From NCBI GenBank assembly GCA_026214975.1, contig CM047810.1, positions 36,381,318 to 36,445,317 on the forward strand: a stretch of DNA of 64,000 bases. The letters are read 5' to 3'. Both the position numbers and the translations under genes were made by a program. The notes under the pieces are model-generated. The model made no database searches, had not been told where the DNA came from, and saw nothing but the letters and a program-made list of their open reading frames with translations. The DNA comes from Gentiana macrophylla. Lineage: Eukaryota; Streptophyta; Magnoliopsida; Gentianales; Gentianaceae. This document shows positions 34,506-45,575 of the stretch, in pieces (position 1 is the first letter of the stretch; the number at the start of each line of letters is the position of its first letter).

Positions 34506-35371
34506 TTATTAGGAACCGTTTCTTAATAATCCTTTATTGTTAATTCATTCATTGTGCCAATATTTTTTTCCCTGCTGGTAAAATGTACTAGAATCCACTA
34601 CTTGATGATGTTGATGTAGGTGCATTTTGAATTGAGACAATGATCCCCTCAGACTTACGTTTTGGTTAGGTTTTATTTGTTGCTATTCTTTGGAAAGATT
34701 CAGGTGTGTTTCAATTTAGATATTGTATTAAATTCGTAGCTGTTGCTTTGGTGCTTCCTAATATAATTGTGGTTATTTGAATTTTGCCTAATTTTTTTCC
34801 CTTCCATGATTTTTTGGTCATGCCTACTGATGGTGATTTTTTTATAAAACAGATCTTGTGGATGGTTCCAATGAGATATTTGTCGAATAGGTATCAAGCT
34901 TGGAGGTATTGTCAAAACTTCCAATGAGAGAGGTAACTCCTCCTACTTTTATACTTTGGTTCATTGTAGAAAGCCCATGACTTTAGTAAGTTTAATGGAC
35001 CAAAAGCACAAATGAAATTGACTAAAAGCAAAGAAAAGAGTATAGTTCAGGTTCTTTTAAGCTTGGTAGATTTACATAATTGTCCAATTCACAAATTTAC
35101 CGTGGTGAAAAATGATCCATATAGTCGGTTTAATTGACTTGGGCACAAATGAAATTGACAAAAAGTAAAGAAAACAAAGTACAGATCAAGTTCTTTTAAG
35201 TTTGGTGGATTTACTTAATTGTTCGAAGTAATGTTTTTCACAAATTTACAATGGTTATCCTAAAGGTAATCCATGTATATGTGTTGAAAATTTGATACCA
35301 CTACTTTTGTTCTCACAATGACCCTCTCTGCAACATATTATTACACCACATGAAGGCTTGATTCACTGTAG
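34506..35371. repeat. Intergenic DNA with a 130-bp two-copy repeat
   Basis: The series GCACAAATGAAATTGAC, AAAGAAAA, GTTCTTTTAAG, TTTGGT(A/G)GATTTAC, TTCACAAATTTAC occurs at about 35005-35110 and again at about 35142-35255. No coding region recognised. Confidence 0.55.
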
Positions 35372-37300
35372 TTGTTTGATTAAATCACTAGACATTCGAG
35401 CGCTCGCTGGCACTAGAAGTCCAATAGGTATGTAAATCATGGATACATTTTCACCACTGTTGGATTCATAAACATTATAGTAGACAAAACTTAATAGCCT
35501 GGTATGCAAATTACTTTCTGACAGATATAATAGCTGTAGTTATCGACATAAAACCACCAAAGGAACGTGAGGTGAAATCAAAGCTCACACAGCTACAGGA
35601 ATACACTGTTATAGATCGAGAGTAAGTTTCGTCCTCCACACTCATTTTACTTTCACGATATCCCGATTTCACAACATGCTACGTATGAGTGCGTCTCCTA
35701 AAATTTCGTTTTGCGGTTGAAATAGTCATCATATATCTGTTCTGCTGCTGCCTAAGGTATTTCGTTATAGTAAAAATGCCAATACATGCTTTTAAAATCC
35801 CAAGTACGCTGTATTCTAGGCCAAAAGGTCACAGCACACACGACACATTCAACTCATGCTGCTAACCCTGAACTGCGTACTAAAGAAATTCAATATGACC
35901 AATGCTCTGCTTCTAATTTCAAAGCTGATTATATGAACACCCGTTCATGTGTAATATATGTAATAATCAGTGGTTGTATTACTATGAACTAAAGTACATA
36001 GACTGCTTCTTGTGGTTCCACCTGTACATCATATGAAAAGTATCGTGTAAAAAATATACGAGTTCTACTTCCTAAAGTAAAAGCTGGAACAAAATGCCTC
36101 ACTTACTCTTATTCGTACAGGCACAAACCATTGATGCTAAAAACGTGGGGAGAGTTCATAACCAATCAAGGAGCAGAAATATATGCAAGAAGACAAATCA
36201 TGCCCATTATTGTCTGCAGGGGACTTATAGCTACCCAATACTCAGGTTCATTATCTGTCTTACATTATCAGTCATACTTTACATTACCACATTCACAAAT
36301 AAATATATTTATCACTCGTATTTGATACAGGGGGTTCACTATCAACTGTTCCATTCTCCTACATCATGTTGGATCTAGACATTCCACAAGTCAACGAACT
36401 ACATAACTGGTAAATTCACTTACGTTAATCACCAAAAAATTCACCACAACAATTGCTGCAAACGAGTAGCAACCTTTTCTTTTCCCATAGGGTTGATGCA
36501 AACACGGATGTCATCAAAGGGATTGCCCAAAAACCTACCGGCTCCTATCTCGAATCAACAGTGGACAACAACGACGCCATACAGATAACAGACATATCAG
36601 TCATACGTCCAGACACAAAGGTACCAAACAAATTAAAACATAATAAACACGGGTTATCCTTATATATGCATCCTTACATTGCTTCAACCAAATACCTAAC
36701 TCATTAAATGGCAGAATGTGCACATCAAAGACACAATGTCCATCCCGAATATAGTCCAGAAAATCTACTACTCCACATGCCCAAAATGCTTTCAGCACAC
36801 TAAAGCACAGGGGAATGAGGAGTTTTACTGCAACACATGCAACACAGATGAAATTGCAGTCCCACGGTATGTTTACAGCTACAGCTACATCATTCAATTC
36901 TTTTACTATACACAAAAAAACTAAGTCAGAACAGCATGACAACCACAGGTGCAAAATTAGTGTGGAACTGGAGGACATTACTGGACACATAACAAGAACA
37001 TTGTTTGACAAGTGTGCTGAGAAGCTCCTACAACGGACAACAAGCAAGTTGCACGAAATGGATGATGAGGTAAGCAATTGTAGGCCTAAATATTCTGCTA
37101 AACTAACATGGCTGCACACACTGATGACTGCTATTCCACCAATACTGAAGGAAATAAAAAATCTGCTTGCCAACATCAACAAGGAGCTGAAGTTAACAAA
37201 ATTAATTGTGGAAATTAGAGCCTCAAACAGGAAATACACAGACAAGATAACAAGATACACAGTTCAGGAGTGGATACAATATGGGATCAATGAGGCATAG
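35372..37300 (+). CDS. RPA1-like single-strand DNA-binding protein (C-terminal part), 8 exons
   Basis: Exons with GT-AG joins in consistent phase: 35372-35427 (probable), 35525-35621, 36121-36245, 36331-36409, 36491-36620, 36715-36866, 36949-37069 and 37151-37300 (the last intron of 81 nt is optional because the frame also reads through). The product is the C-terminal half of a large replication protein A subunit: DIIAVVIDIKPP and LKTWGEFITNQG (central OB fold), GGSLSTVPFSYI, then the zinc-ribbon OB fold with YYSTCPKC and EFYCNTC as the four cysteines, and ELEDITGHITRTLFDKCAEK. RPA binds single-stranded DNA in replication and repair; plants also carry RPA-like copies inside Helitrons. The N-terminal OB fold was not found, so start and full length are unknown. 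The Helitron 3' end at 38001 on the same strand suggests it is Helitron cargo. Confidence 0.75.
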
Positions 37301-37971
37301 ACATCCGAAAAAAAGAATTTCACAAAACAAGTCGAGGGCACTCCAGGTAAGACACGGCAAATTCAAACTGTCAGTCACCCTTTTAATATATAAACTGCCA
37401 CTAAAATAATTCATTGTATCTGCTTATTATAGAAAAACAGGAAGGAAAGAAAGCAAGAGAAACTCTACAGGAAACACCCGAACCTGACAGCTCTAAGAAA
37501 GACAAAAAAAGTACATGAGGCCACAGAGATTGTACCAATAAAGAGACTGAAGCTGGAATTCCCAGAAAAGCCATAACCGATGATACCACAAAACTGAAGA
37601 TAAACCCACCAGCACAACGACAACCTTTTGTTATATCATTAAGCCGTAAGAATGTATCGCATTCAGGTTTTGTACAGCCTAACAACGAGAATGCAATAGC
37701 AATCTCGCTTTTGTATAGCTTTATGTCTAGCTGTCATATGTATTACCATAAAGGATAAACATCCGACTGAATAGCGTTTTGGGGGTATACAGCGACTTAC
37801 GCAACGCTGAAAATAAATTGCATATGCATGTAATGAATCATAAATACAACTTATGGATTGTATATTACAGCTATAGCAGTCACCATACCAACTACCAAGT
37901 AGGTTACATGCTTCACACCACCAATAAAACAGCATTAGGTACAAAAACGTAAAACTTAATAAAACTGGGCA
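37301..37971 (+). other. 3' flank of the RPA-like gene, possible extra lysine-rich exon
   Basis: After the stop at 37298-37300 an acceptor-like TTATTATAG (about 37433) precedes a purine-rich stretch that is open in two frames; one ends PEPDSSKKDKKST, the other PIKRLKLEFPEKP. Either could be an alternative basic tail joined from a donor near 37346. Otherwise AT-rich non-coding DNA leading to the Helitron terminus. Confidence 0.3.
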
Positions 37972-38001
37972 CACCGTGCAAAGCACGGTGCGCCCTTCTA
38001 G
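37972..38001 (+). mobile_element. Helitron 3' terminus (hairpin plus CTAG)
   Basis: CACCGTGC-AAA-GCACGGTG forms an 8-bp stem with a 3-nt loop (37972-37990), seven bases later comes CTAG (37998-38001) and the host T. A hairpin a few bases before CTRR, with insertion before T, is the defining 3' end of Helitrons. The body would extend left and include the RPA-like gene. The 5' TC end was not located. Confidence 0.75.
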
Positions 38002-40121
38002 TGCTATATTAAAGTTGCAAACAAGGTACGACCAAAATAATTTTCGGTTTTTTCCCAATTGTGTCTTTGTGTCTTCATGACAACTGTCATTTCCACAAGC
38101 TGCCATATGTCCATACGTGTAACAAAAAACTATTAAAAATATGGTCCAGCCTCTTCTCATATTCACACACCTACACGCCTACACGCCTACACACTTCCGT
38201 ACTCTTCTTGTTGCCTGACCACCGCCAGTTTCAGGTCTGTAAACTTGGTCGCCGGTAATCCCTTCAGGACTCTCCAAGAATGAATCTCCCACATGTCTAC
38301 ATTCTCTCTCAATTCCTTGTGGACAATTATTTATTTTGCAGATTCATTGAAATTTACTTGATAGAATTTTGGTTTTTGTTTTCGGCCGTCACGAATCACG
38401 GTGAGGAGCGTACGATGTGGCGGTGGCACCGATCTCAGGGTGGAAGTGGCACCAATCTGATGATGGCGGTGGTGGATTTCAGGTGTACTCAGTGATGAAT
38501 CTCCCTTATTCATTCCTTTTATTTCTCGCTTTTGTGATTATGGATTGTTTCTTGATATTTTTATTCACACCATCGTTACTGAGGGGTTTAAATTGATAGA
38601 TTTTTTCTTATTTGTTTTGTACAATCGGACGATGGCGACATAGATGGTGGTGATGGCGTCATGGCGCAAAATCGGTTGATGGTGGCGGTTTTCATCTTCA
38701 TGGTCCTATCTCTTTTCTTACTTATCACATGGTGTTTTCTCAGAAGTTCTTTTTAATACCCATTTAAAATCTTCATATTTTAACTCTTCTAATCGGGTAA
38801 TTGTTGTTTTTTTTTTCTCCCCTTTAATTTTGTCCAAATAATTGCTTTAACTTTTCTGTTTTTTTGCTAATTTCAGCTTGATTTATGAATTGGTCAGTTG
38901 CATGTAACCTTTTTCCCTGAAAATATGTATGTAGCATAGCATTCTTTAGTCTATTGCATGTTGTAGTTTATTTATATCTAAAAACAATTAAACTGCATAC
39001 TCTGAAAATAACATCCAGTTGATTATGAGGAAAATGGATTCTTTGAAATTTTAGTGGTGTATTTGAGGCAATTTTCTTCTTATTTTATGGTCTTTTTGTT
39101 ACAATACATTACCTTCCTAAAACTTTATGGAAGGGTGCATTTAGACCAGTACACTACAACGAATCAACCTCCTTTCGAAAAGTCGATTTTTAAATCAATA
39201 ATCGACTTTTTAAAGTGGATCTTCACCTTCCACTTCTTCAAAGTCGACCAAGATTGGACTTTTCCAACTATGACCAAGTTTGTAAAGTAATCCTAATTAG
39301 AGGCTTAACTTAATCGCGCCATTTTTTCTTTAATTTTGGGGTGTGTATTACTTATTTCCATAAATACCATAGTAAAGTGTAAATGAGTTTGCAGGAGGGG
39401 AAGGGAATTGTTGACGTTGAAATCTAATATGTTAAAGTTTTGGTCTTTTTCTTTATATAAGATTTGATCTTGTGCTGAAGGCATGTTTTTTGCCACTGAT
39501 TAACGATGCTACGTGTTCTGTTCTCGCCAATGACCGTTCATTTCCTCCACTATCGGTCTCGGTTTTCCACAAAAGGGTAACAGTGGCAGGAGCTGGCTTG
39601 ATTTATGCAATGAACAGTGGGTGGAGGTGTCGTGCTTTCGGTATTATTCAGCTACAGTGGTAGCATTTGTCACTGCCCACCGCTTGCTTTTTTCAGATTT
39701 ACGTACCGTTGAGGGTAGGATGGGGGGACGGTTTCTTGCATCTTCGTTTGGATTTCGTTGTATTTCTTGCTTCATGCCGCCGGAATTTCTCTCAACTGCT
39801 CATCGGGCCAGTGGTTTTTGGTCAATCTTCTTTACATCTGCTTTCTTAATTGTTTTATTCTTATTGGAAGTGTGTGGATTTCGTTCCCTATGGTTATGGC
39901 TGGTAGGATTGGAGATAGGATTTGCAAATTCGCATTGCTTATGGAATTGTTATGTGCTCATGGTATTATTAATTGTTTATAATTAATTGCAATTGCAGGT
40001 TGCTGTATTTACATACCAGTTCTGATCAGATCGATCGTTGTAAAGTAAGTTCCTCTTCTTTCTTATGCGTATATTTCTGTTAATGGTTTTCACTCTGAAT
40101 TTTCTTCATCAAATCTCGGTT
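38002..40121. other. Gene-like but unassigned DNA
   Basis: Contains leader-like sequence: a triplicated CCTACACG (38166-38190), CT-rich blocks and several donor-like GTAAG or GTCTG words, and a GGCGGTGG-rich stretch at 38410-38475. No frame shows a recognisable domain; a 121-codon plus frame at 39621-39986 is hydrophobic without motif. It may be captured promoter or intron sequence upstream of the zf-XS fragment. Confidence 0.3.
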
Positions 40122-40479
40122 GATGGAAACCTCTAAAGATCACAATTCTGACAACGATCTTATGAACAATTAAAGAACGGAAATCACCAGGTTAAAATTA
40201 AAGAATGGAAATCACCAAGTTAAAATATCTGATAATGTTTTCTCTTGTCCCTATTGTCCACAGAAGAGAAAGTCGGATTTACACTACCCAGATATAGTAG
40301 ATCATGCCAATGGTGTTGGTAGTTGCAAATCAAATAGACGAACCGAAGAGCAACCGCAAGCAACTAATGGACGAAACTACACCGAAGAGCAACCGCGACA
40401 AGCCACAGTCACCTGGGGCAAAGTGAAAAAAATCATAAGAAAAAAATCCTTCAAATGGACGATTGCCAAGGCTGCGTAA
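40122..40479 (+). pseudogene. Truncated SGS3/FDM-like zf-XS domain fragment
   Basis: An ATG at 40122 gives METSKDHNSDN, then a 28-bp tandem duplication (TTAAAGAACGGAAATCACC repeated as TTAAAGAATGGAAATCACC, about 40171 and 40199) shifts the frame, after which KISDNVFSCPYCPQKRKSD and DIVDHANGVG match the zf-XS zinc finger found at the N-terminus of SGS3 and FDM/IDN2-type RNA-directed DNA methylation proteins (CPYC, then HA.GVG). The similarity stops soon after GVG; the XS and coiled-coil domains are absent and the frame ends at 40477-40479. Most likely a gene fragment carried here by a transposable element. Confidence 0.65.
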
Positions 40480-41335
40480 ACAAATAAAAACCAATGATCC
40501 TAACACCACGAGATAACTCGAAAACACAATGCACCAAACCAATGCAGTACAACTATGTACAGAGTTGTATGCGTGAGTTACGACATCTATGTATAAATCA
40601 TATTTTTCTGAGACCAGGTCTATCAATCGAATCGAATTTCCTCAAAAAACGAGGGCAAAAACGTGCAGAGAACGTTGCCGCCACTAGTATATATATAAAG
40701 TTGGTGAATGTTAGTAACTGTTAAACTGAAATGTCAGTATCCTTTGCAAAATAACATTGTAATGTTATGTTGACACATGGTTATTCAAAAATGATCTGTT
40801 TGTTGAAATGTTTGTACTAAAGAGTATATGCACATGAGGCCCGTGAAATATTCAAGAATTAAAAGTTGTAGTTGAGAATTAATTTGGCAAATGAATTAAA
40901 GACACTTGTAGTGATCGATGTAGAGAGTAAAATGCATGGTTTAATGAGTTTTTTTTGGTGCCAACATCATTCATTATATCATTGATACACATCTCAATCG
41001 AGTGGTAGTGTTTCTTAAATGCAAGAACACTGAAAGAAATGACGAGTGTCATGGTGATTTGTTCGGATTTCCAGAACTGTGGGGGAGACGATTCTCTCAA
41101 CAATTGTTATTCTCAACGGAATGCCACCATGGAATAGTGAAATGGCTACAAGCCTACCAATAAATTCCTGGAAATGTGGGGGTGTTTGGAAAATGTTGAA
41201 ATATCAAGCCAAAGCAAGCCAATATAAGAGCCTGAAACAAAATATACATATTCTTTGGATATGTAAATGACAGTAGTGTCTATCGATTACTGATGCACAA
41301 GTCATACATTTCTGATGTACATTAAAATGTGATCA
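40480..41335. other. Intergenic DNA, no gene recognised
   Basis: GCAGAGAACGTTGCCGCCACTAGT near 40664-40687 faintly resembles another Helitron end (weak 5-bp stem before CTAG). The rest is AT-rich without supported coding potential. Confidence 0.3.
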
Positions 41336-42527
41336 TTGACTAAAGGAATGTTGTATTTATTGAGGAGATATTTCCTTGTAAAGGCAATAAGAAAGAAGGT
41401 TCAAGTTCAATTTATAGCCCTTGACTGGATATTAAGGTATTTGAAGTTTACAATGAATCTCGGGATACAGTATGCAAGATATCCAACAGTATTGGAAGGA
41501 TACCATGATGCGAATTGGATATCTGTCTGTAAGGATTCAAATTCCACTAGTGAATATTTATTCACTATTGGTGGTGGTGCAATATCCTGGAAGTCCAAGA
41601 GACAGACATGCATAGCTCATTCCACGATGGAATATGAGTTTATAGCATTGGATTAGCGTGGTGAAGAAGCTGAATGGCTTAGGAATATCCTTGAGGATTT
41701 TCCATGTTGGCCTAAGCCACTGGCTACTTTTAGCATACACTGTGATAATCAGTTGACTATAGGAAGTGCACAAAGTTGTATGTATAATGGTAGGTCTCGA
41801 CACATACGTCATAGACACAATACCATTGAACAATTGATCTATAATGGTGTGATTTCCTCTATTATATATATTCAAAGAAGAATCTTGCAAATCCGCTTAT
41901 AAAAAGGTTTAGCTAGAGACCGGGTGTCAAGTTTTTTACAAACGGAATAGGAGTGAAGCCTAGTACGCATGTTCCCTTATAATGACAACCCAACCATTGT
42001 GACTGGAGATCCCAAAATCATGGTTCAAAAGGGACAACTAAGTTATGAGGGACAGTTATCACTTACACATTATGTTAAAACAAAAGTGATGTCTCTTGAA
42101 GGGTTCAGGTTAAGCATAAAGCTTTTAATGATTCATATATCTTGGTTAAGCCAAGTGAGGTATTGCAGAATACCATTTATAGGACGTCACCTATGTAAGT
42201 GGAATTGGGGCCACTTCTGTGAGAATTTGTGGGTTGAATTCTCTAACACACTTTCTGAAAACCAGGGTGTTCCAAGGCCAAAACGGACACAACCATGAGA
42301 ACCTCGAGAATGTTAGGAGTATTGTTGTGTAGGTATCATTGTCTAGGAATGCACCAAAGCCTGAGAAGTTCAAGACCTAGTTCACTGCTTAGCCGAGTAT
42401 GTCCGACGGTACTCTACTACGGAAAGTTCAAGGCAGCAAACCACCTCGTCCAATGCAATAGATTTCCGCAAGTAATCTTTTTAGAGTCTGCATTGCACTT
42501 GCATTAATTTTCATTCATTTGGGGGAT
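41336..42527 (+). pseudogene. Ty1/copia RNase H and 3' region remnant
   Basis: Plus strand: [29 protein letters not shown] (first catalytic acid), [28 protein letters not shown] then a stop (TAG in place of a codon, 41654-41656), EEAEWLRNILEDF, IHCDNQLTIGSAQS, MYNGRSRHIRHRHNTIEQL. This is copia RNase H to the end of pol. It is followed by about 600 bp of untranslated DNA and a polypurine tract TTTGGGGGAT (42518-42527). Upstream pol is missing. Different family from the copy at 17164. Confidence 0.85.
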
Positions 42528-43057
42528 TGTTGGAGATATTTGAATTAAAATTAATTCTAAAATAATGGAGAGTTGCATCGATTCGGTGAAAGGTTACAAC
42601 CACGTAAAATATTGTATCTTTTCGGTTAAAGGTTATAATTTTTCGGTTGAAGGTTGCAACCTTTAAATGATCGAACATCTTTCTCCTATAAATTCCCACC
42701 ATTGTAATGAAAAAAGATGCAGATTTTTTGTAAGAATTTTCTTAGACAATATTCTGGCCAGTTGTATTAAAATATCCATACAAATACTTTGAATAAATTC
42801 AAGTCAAGAAGAGATTTACAGAACATGATCGGTTCGCCGTCTTTTTCTCATTGAAGTGCAAATATTCTAAAGAAGGTATGACTGTTGTATCTTGGGAGAC
42901 GATTGCCATTACTGTGTGCACATAATCGGTGCAAAAATGTCTTAAGGACAGAGTACTGCACTCGTCTCAGTCAATAAGTTTTCTGTCCTATTTTTTGTTT
43001 TCGTTTTTGCTTGAATTTTGTGTTAAACAATATGCTAGATTGATATTTTTGCTAACA
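42528..43057 (+). mobile_element. Copia 3' LTR (530 bp) with phased U3 repeats and TATA box
   Basis: Begins TGTTGGAGATAT right after the polypurine tract and ends GCTAACA, giving TGTT/AACA inverted ends. Three copies of TTCGGTTRAAGGTTRYAA start at 42582 (degenerate), 42621 and 42642 (39 and 21 bp apart), followed by a TATA box CCTATAAATTCC at 42687-42693. The arrangement recalls the short tandem U3 enhancers of tobacco Tnt1. The matching 5' LTR is not in the window. Confidence 0.7.
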
Positions 43058-43385
43058 TAGACTCGTGCTGATAACGTGTTATAAAAAAAACTGATAAGTA
43101 AATAAAAGACCAAAAACCCAAAGGAAAATATGAGCTGCACTTTATATATAGGATGGTGATTAAGTCACCGACCCATTACACAGGAAAAGAGTACCGAACA
43201 TTGTTGGGCCATTCATTAAGAAACTAAATAAAAAAAATAAAAAACAATAAAATTCCTGGACCACTCAAATTCAGATTCGGGGATGGGTTGGGTACACTTT
43301 CGGGTACCTAATCATTTTCCCCATATATATATATATGTGCGCATAATGTCTTAAAGTAGTATTGCTTCTCTGTTCTATATATATA
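43058..43385. other. Intergenic DNA between a copia LTR and a Helitron end
   Basis: No gene. A short (AT)n run lies at about 43323-43336. Confidence 0.4.
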
Positions 43386-43415
43386 CTAGTATGAAACTCG
43401 TGCGATGCACGGAGA
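43386..43415 (-). mobile_element. Helitron 3' terminus on the minus strand
   Basis: On the minus strand CCGTGCATCGCACGAGTTTCATACTAG ends at 43386 and is followed by T; CGTGC-ATC-GCACG is a 5-bp stem with a 3-nt loop and CTAG follows 10 bases later. This is a common plant Helitron end. The body would extend to the right; its TC start was not found and the outer Athila begins at 44005, so it may be short. Confidence 0.6.
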
Positions 43416-43436
43416 ACGTTAGTTTTGAAAAATCGA

Positions 43437-43625
43437 TATGTGTATATAGAAATTTATAGATACTGTAGTAATTTAAAAGGAATTTTACTGAAACAAAAAA
43501 AATGGCATTCTTGAAATATTTACAATGACGTGTATGTAGAAATTTGTAGATATTATAGTAATTGTAGAGCTATGTAAGTGAAACAAAAATAACCTTACAA
43601 AAAAATGGCATGAATGAAATATAAA
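43437..43625. repeat. Two-copy tandem repeat (about 95 bp) inside the Helitron body
   Basis: TGTATATAGAAATTTATAGA, TAGTAATT, GAAACAAAAA, AAATGGCATTC, TTGAAATAT at 43437-43520 recur as TGTATGTAGAAATTTGTAGA ... AAATGGCATGAATGAAATAT at 43531-43622. Confidence 0.7.
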
Positions 43626-44973
43626 AGTGTAGACATCTTTCATAGTTATGAGAATGAAAAATAGCATAGGTTCAATTAAAAGCGAACGTGAGATTGCACA
43701 ACAACCATCCCAAAAAAGCTTACTTAATACTTGGAATGAAAAAGTAAAAGAAAATATGTGATCATCCATGAAAAAGTATTTATTACCAAAACAAAATCAT
43801 CCAAGCCGAAAGATTATTGTCCTAATTTATTATGTATATAAAAAAGAAACATCGCAAAAGAATCAGCCCATCACATGATCCCATGTTTCATGTGATCGAT
43901 CTTCCCCCGAATCTCCTCTCGTAGGGCTAAACACTCATCCCAGACCCGCCTTTCGTATCCATTGGCCCAGTGGTATTCTCTACCCCGGATTGTCAAGGGG
44001 TTATTGATAAGCGGATTTTCCACGGTCCGGTCGATCAAGTAAAAACTCGAAACCTTAGCAAAATCTACTTTCTAACCGGCGGTGGACCGGGTCGATTGCG
44101 AGATAGTGCTTGAGAGTCCGAGTCGAACCCACGAGAGATTGGTTTTGAATACCACAGTTGACTTAGTGCTCGGTTCGAGTCAAACAGATAGATATGAAGT
44201 TATACTATTGTATAAAGAAGGATTACACTACTCGAATTCTAACAATTAAAAGAGGTATGGCGAACTACGTTTCATTGATTACTTTACCTCGTAAAGATTG
44301 CCCGGAATGTGCCTTACTCTGCCCCTCCGTCTAACGATAACTCATAGAACAAACCCCGTATTGGAATTGGACTTGATGACTAGGGCGTCAATCTAGTACA
44401 CGGGTAGGTGTCAAGCTACCTTTCAAGCTCAAAACTTCTACGGTCTCGAAACCCCGTTCCCACACGTCGCCGCAACATACATTTATAAGCTAAGTGAATT
44501 AGGTGATCAATCTAGCTCAAAAACGATTCAAACAAGTTTCGAGATATGGATTATTAATTAGAACGTTTATTTACGCACTACACTACCTCCCGGCTCATCA
44601 ATCTAACGGCGTTTCACCCGCCTTCACATAGTTCAACCATACAAGGGATCTAGCTACTCATAATCGAATCTAAGCAATAAAAATGGAAGAAAAACATCAC
44701 AACAACAATAGAATAACAAAAGAACATACTTACTTTATTCAACTTGGAGAAGGTACCAAATGTGCTTACAAAAGATCGAATTTTTTGCCAAGTGAAAAGT
44801 TACGGATCGAAGCTAAAGTTAGTAGATCAAAGAGAGGATTGAAAGAGGATTCTAATGATATATAACACTTGATCTAACTCTAAAAGATGAAGAAAATCGC
44901 CCACAATCTCCAAAACTATCTAATATTATCGCCCCTCTTCCTCTGCTTCCATTGCTTTGTGAAAATGAGCTTC

Positions 44974-44981
44974 CTTATATA
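44974..44981 (-). promoter_or_regulatory. TATA box of the outer Athila LTR
   Basis: TATATAAG on the minus strand, directly downstream of the palindromic array and about 600 bp into the LTR, the expected place for the U3/R boundary. Confidence 0.7.
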
Positions 44982-44994
44982 GAAAAACCTCTCA

Positions 44995-45233
44995 TCCGTC
45001 CGGATGCCATCGATTGTCGGCCGGATGTTTCTTGATTCTACAGTGTCCGGACGGATGCATAGATGTCCGTCCGGATGTCTTGCTTTTGTCCGTCCGGATA
45101 CTTCCTCTCGTCCGTCCGGATGATTCTGCATCCGTCGGATATTGATTACATCCCGTCCGGACGGGTTCTTCATCAAATAATCTTCCAAAAACGGTGAGTT
45201 AGCCGTCCGGACACAACAACTTGTCCGTCCGGA
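44995..45233 (-). promoter_or_regulatory. U3 array of ten TCCGTCCGGA-type palindromic 10-mers, about 21-bp phased
   Basis: Units start at 44995, 45017 (short variant), 45046, 45066, 45089, 45111, 45131 (one base short), 45152, 45203 and 45224. Exact forms are TCCGTCCGGA or its complement TCCGGACGGA, so both orientations occur. Start-to-start distances are 20-23 bp except 29 and about 50, the latter fitting one lost unit. The array ends 14 bp before the TATA box CTATATAAGG. It accounts for the repetitive Arg-Pro-Asp frame at 44916-45248, which is not a gene. Confidence 0.85.
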
Positions 45234-45575
45234 CAGCCATCTGCGCAACCCAAATCTTCACTTTTTCACCTCCAACCTCCGTGTTTACGCCGGACACGTC
45301 AAACTCATACTTCGTCTTTCGGGCTCTCGAGACACCCTAGTCCTGCATCCATATGAAAACAACACGGCATAACCCGCAAACTACGGGTGCTCGGGAAAAC
45401 GAGTATTAAATGCTAAAATAAGGTCGAGTTCTGAAAAAAACCGATGATCACTCGCCGTGCAATAAATCCTCATTTAATACTCAAGATAGGGTCTAAACTC
45501 ACCCGAAACATGCCAGAAATGCGATAATTGTGTGCTGAACTGTACAGAAATGTACTGTAAAGTTGGTTTCTATCA

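Larger units (their letters stand above)
44005..45575 (-). mobile_element. 3' LTR of the outer Athila (1571 bp)
   Basis: On the minus strand it starts TGATAGAAACC immediately after the polypurine tract GGCTAAGTGTGTGGTGG (45576-45592) and ends CGCTTATCA at 44005, giving TGATA/TATCA inverted ends. A U3 array of ten 10-mers (44995-45233) precedes a TATA box at 44981. The partner LTR and its duplication lie outside the window; the bases just outside are GTTAT (44000-44004). The end sequence CTCGGACTCTCAAGCACTAT resembles the corresponding part of the inner LTR. Confidence 0.75.

Noticed and set aside
36601..37260. 219-codon minus-strand open frame
   Set aside because: Lies opposite the RPA-like exons, which have domain support and correct splice sites; no domain on the minus strand.
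39621..39986. 121-codon plus-strand frame as a membrane protein gene
   Set aside because: Hydrophobic by composition only, no motif and no splice or start context that I can defend.
40664..40687. Third Helitron end (CTAG at 40683-40686)
   Set aside because: The hairpin before it is only a 5-bp stem with a 7-nt loop and no second copy was found; kept as a faint possibility only.
44995..45233. CRISPR-like regular repeats
   Set aside because: Units are 10 bp with 10-12 bp gaps, in a plant LTR; no cas genes and no unique spacers of CRISPR size.
44916..45248. 110-codon minus-strand frame rich in Arg-Pro-Asp-Gly
   Set aside because: It is the translation of the phased 10-mer array in the LTR; no protein family and position in U3.
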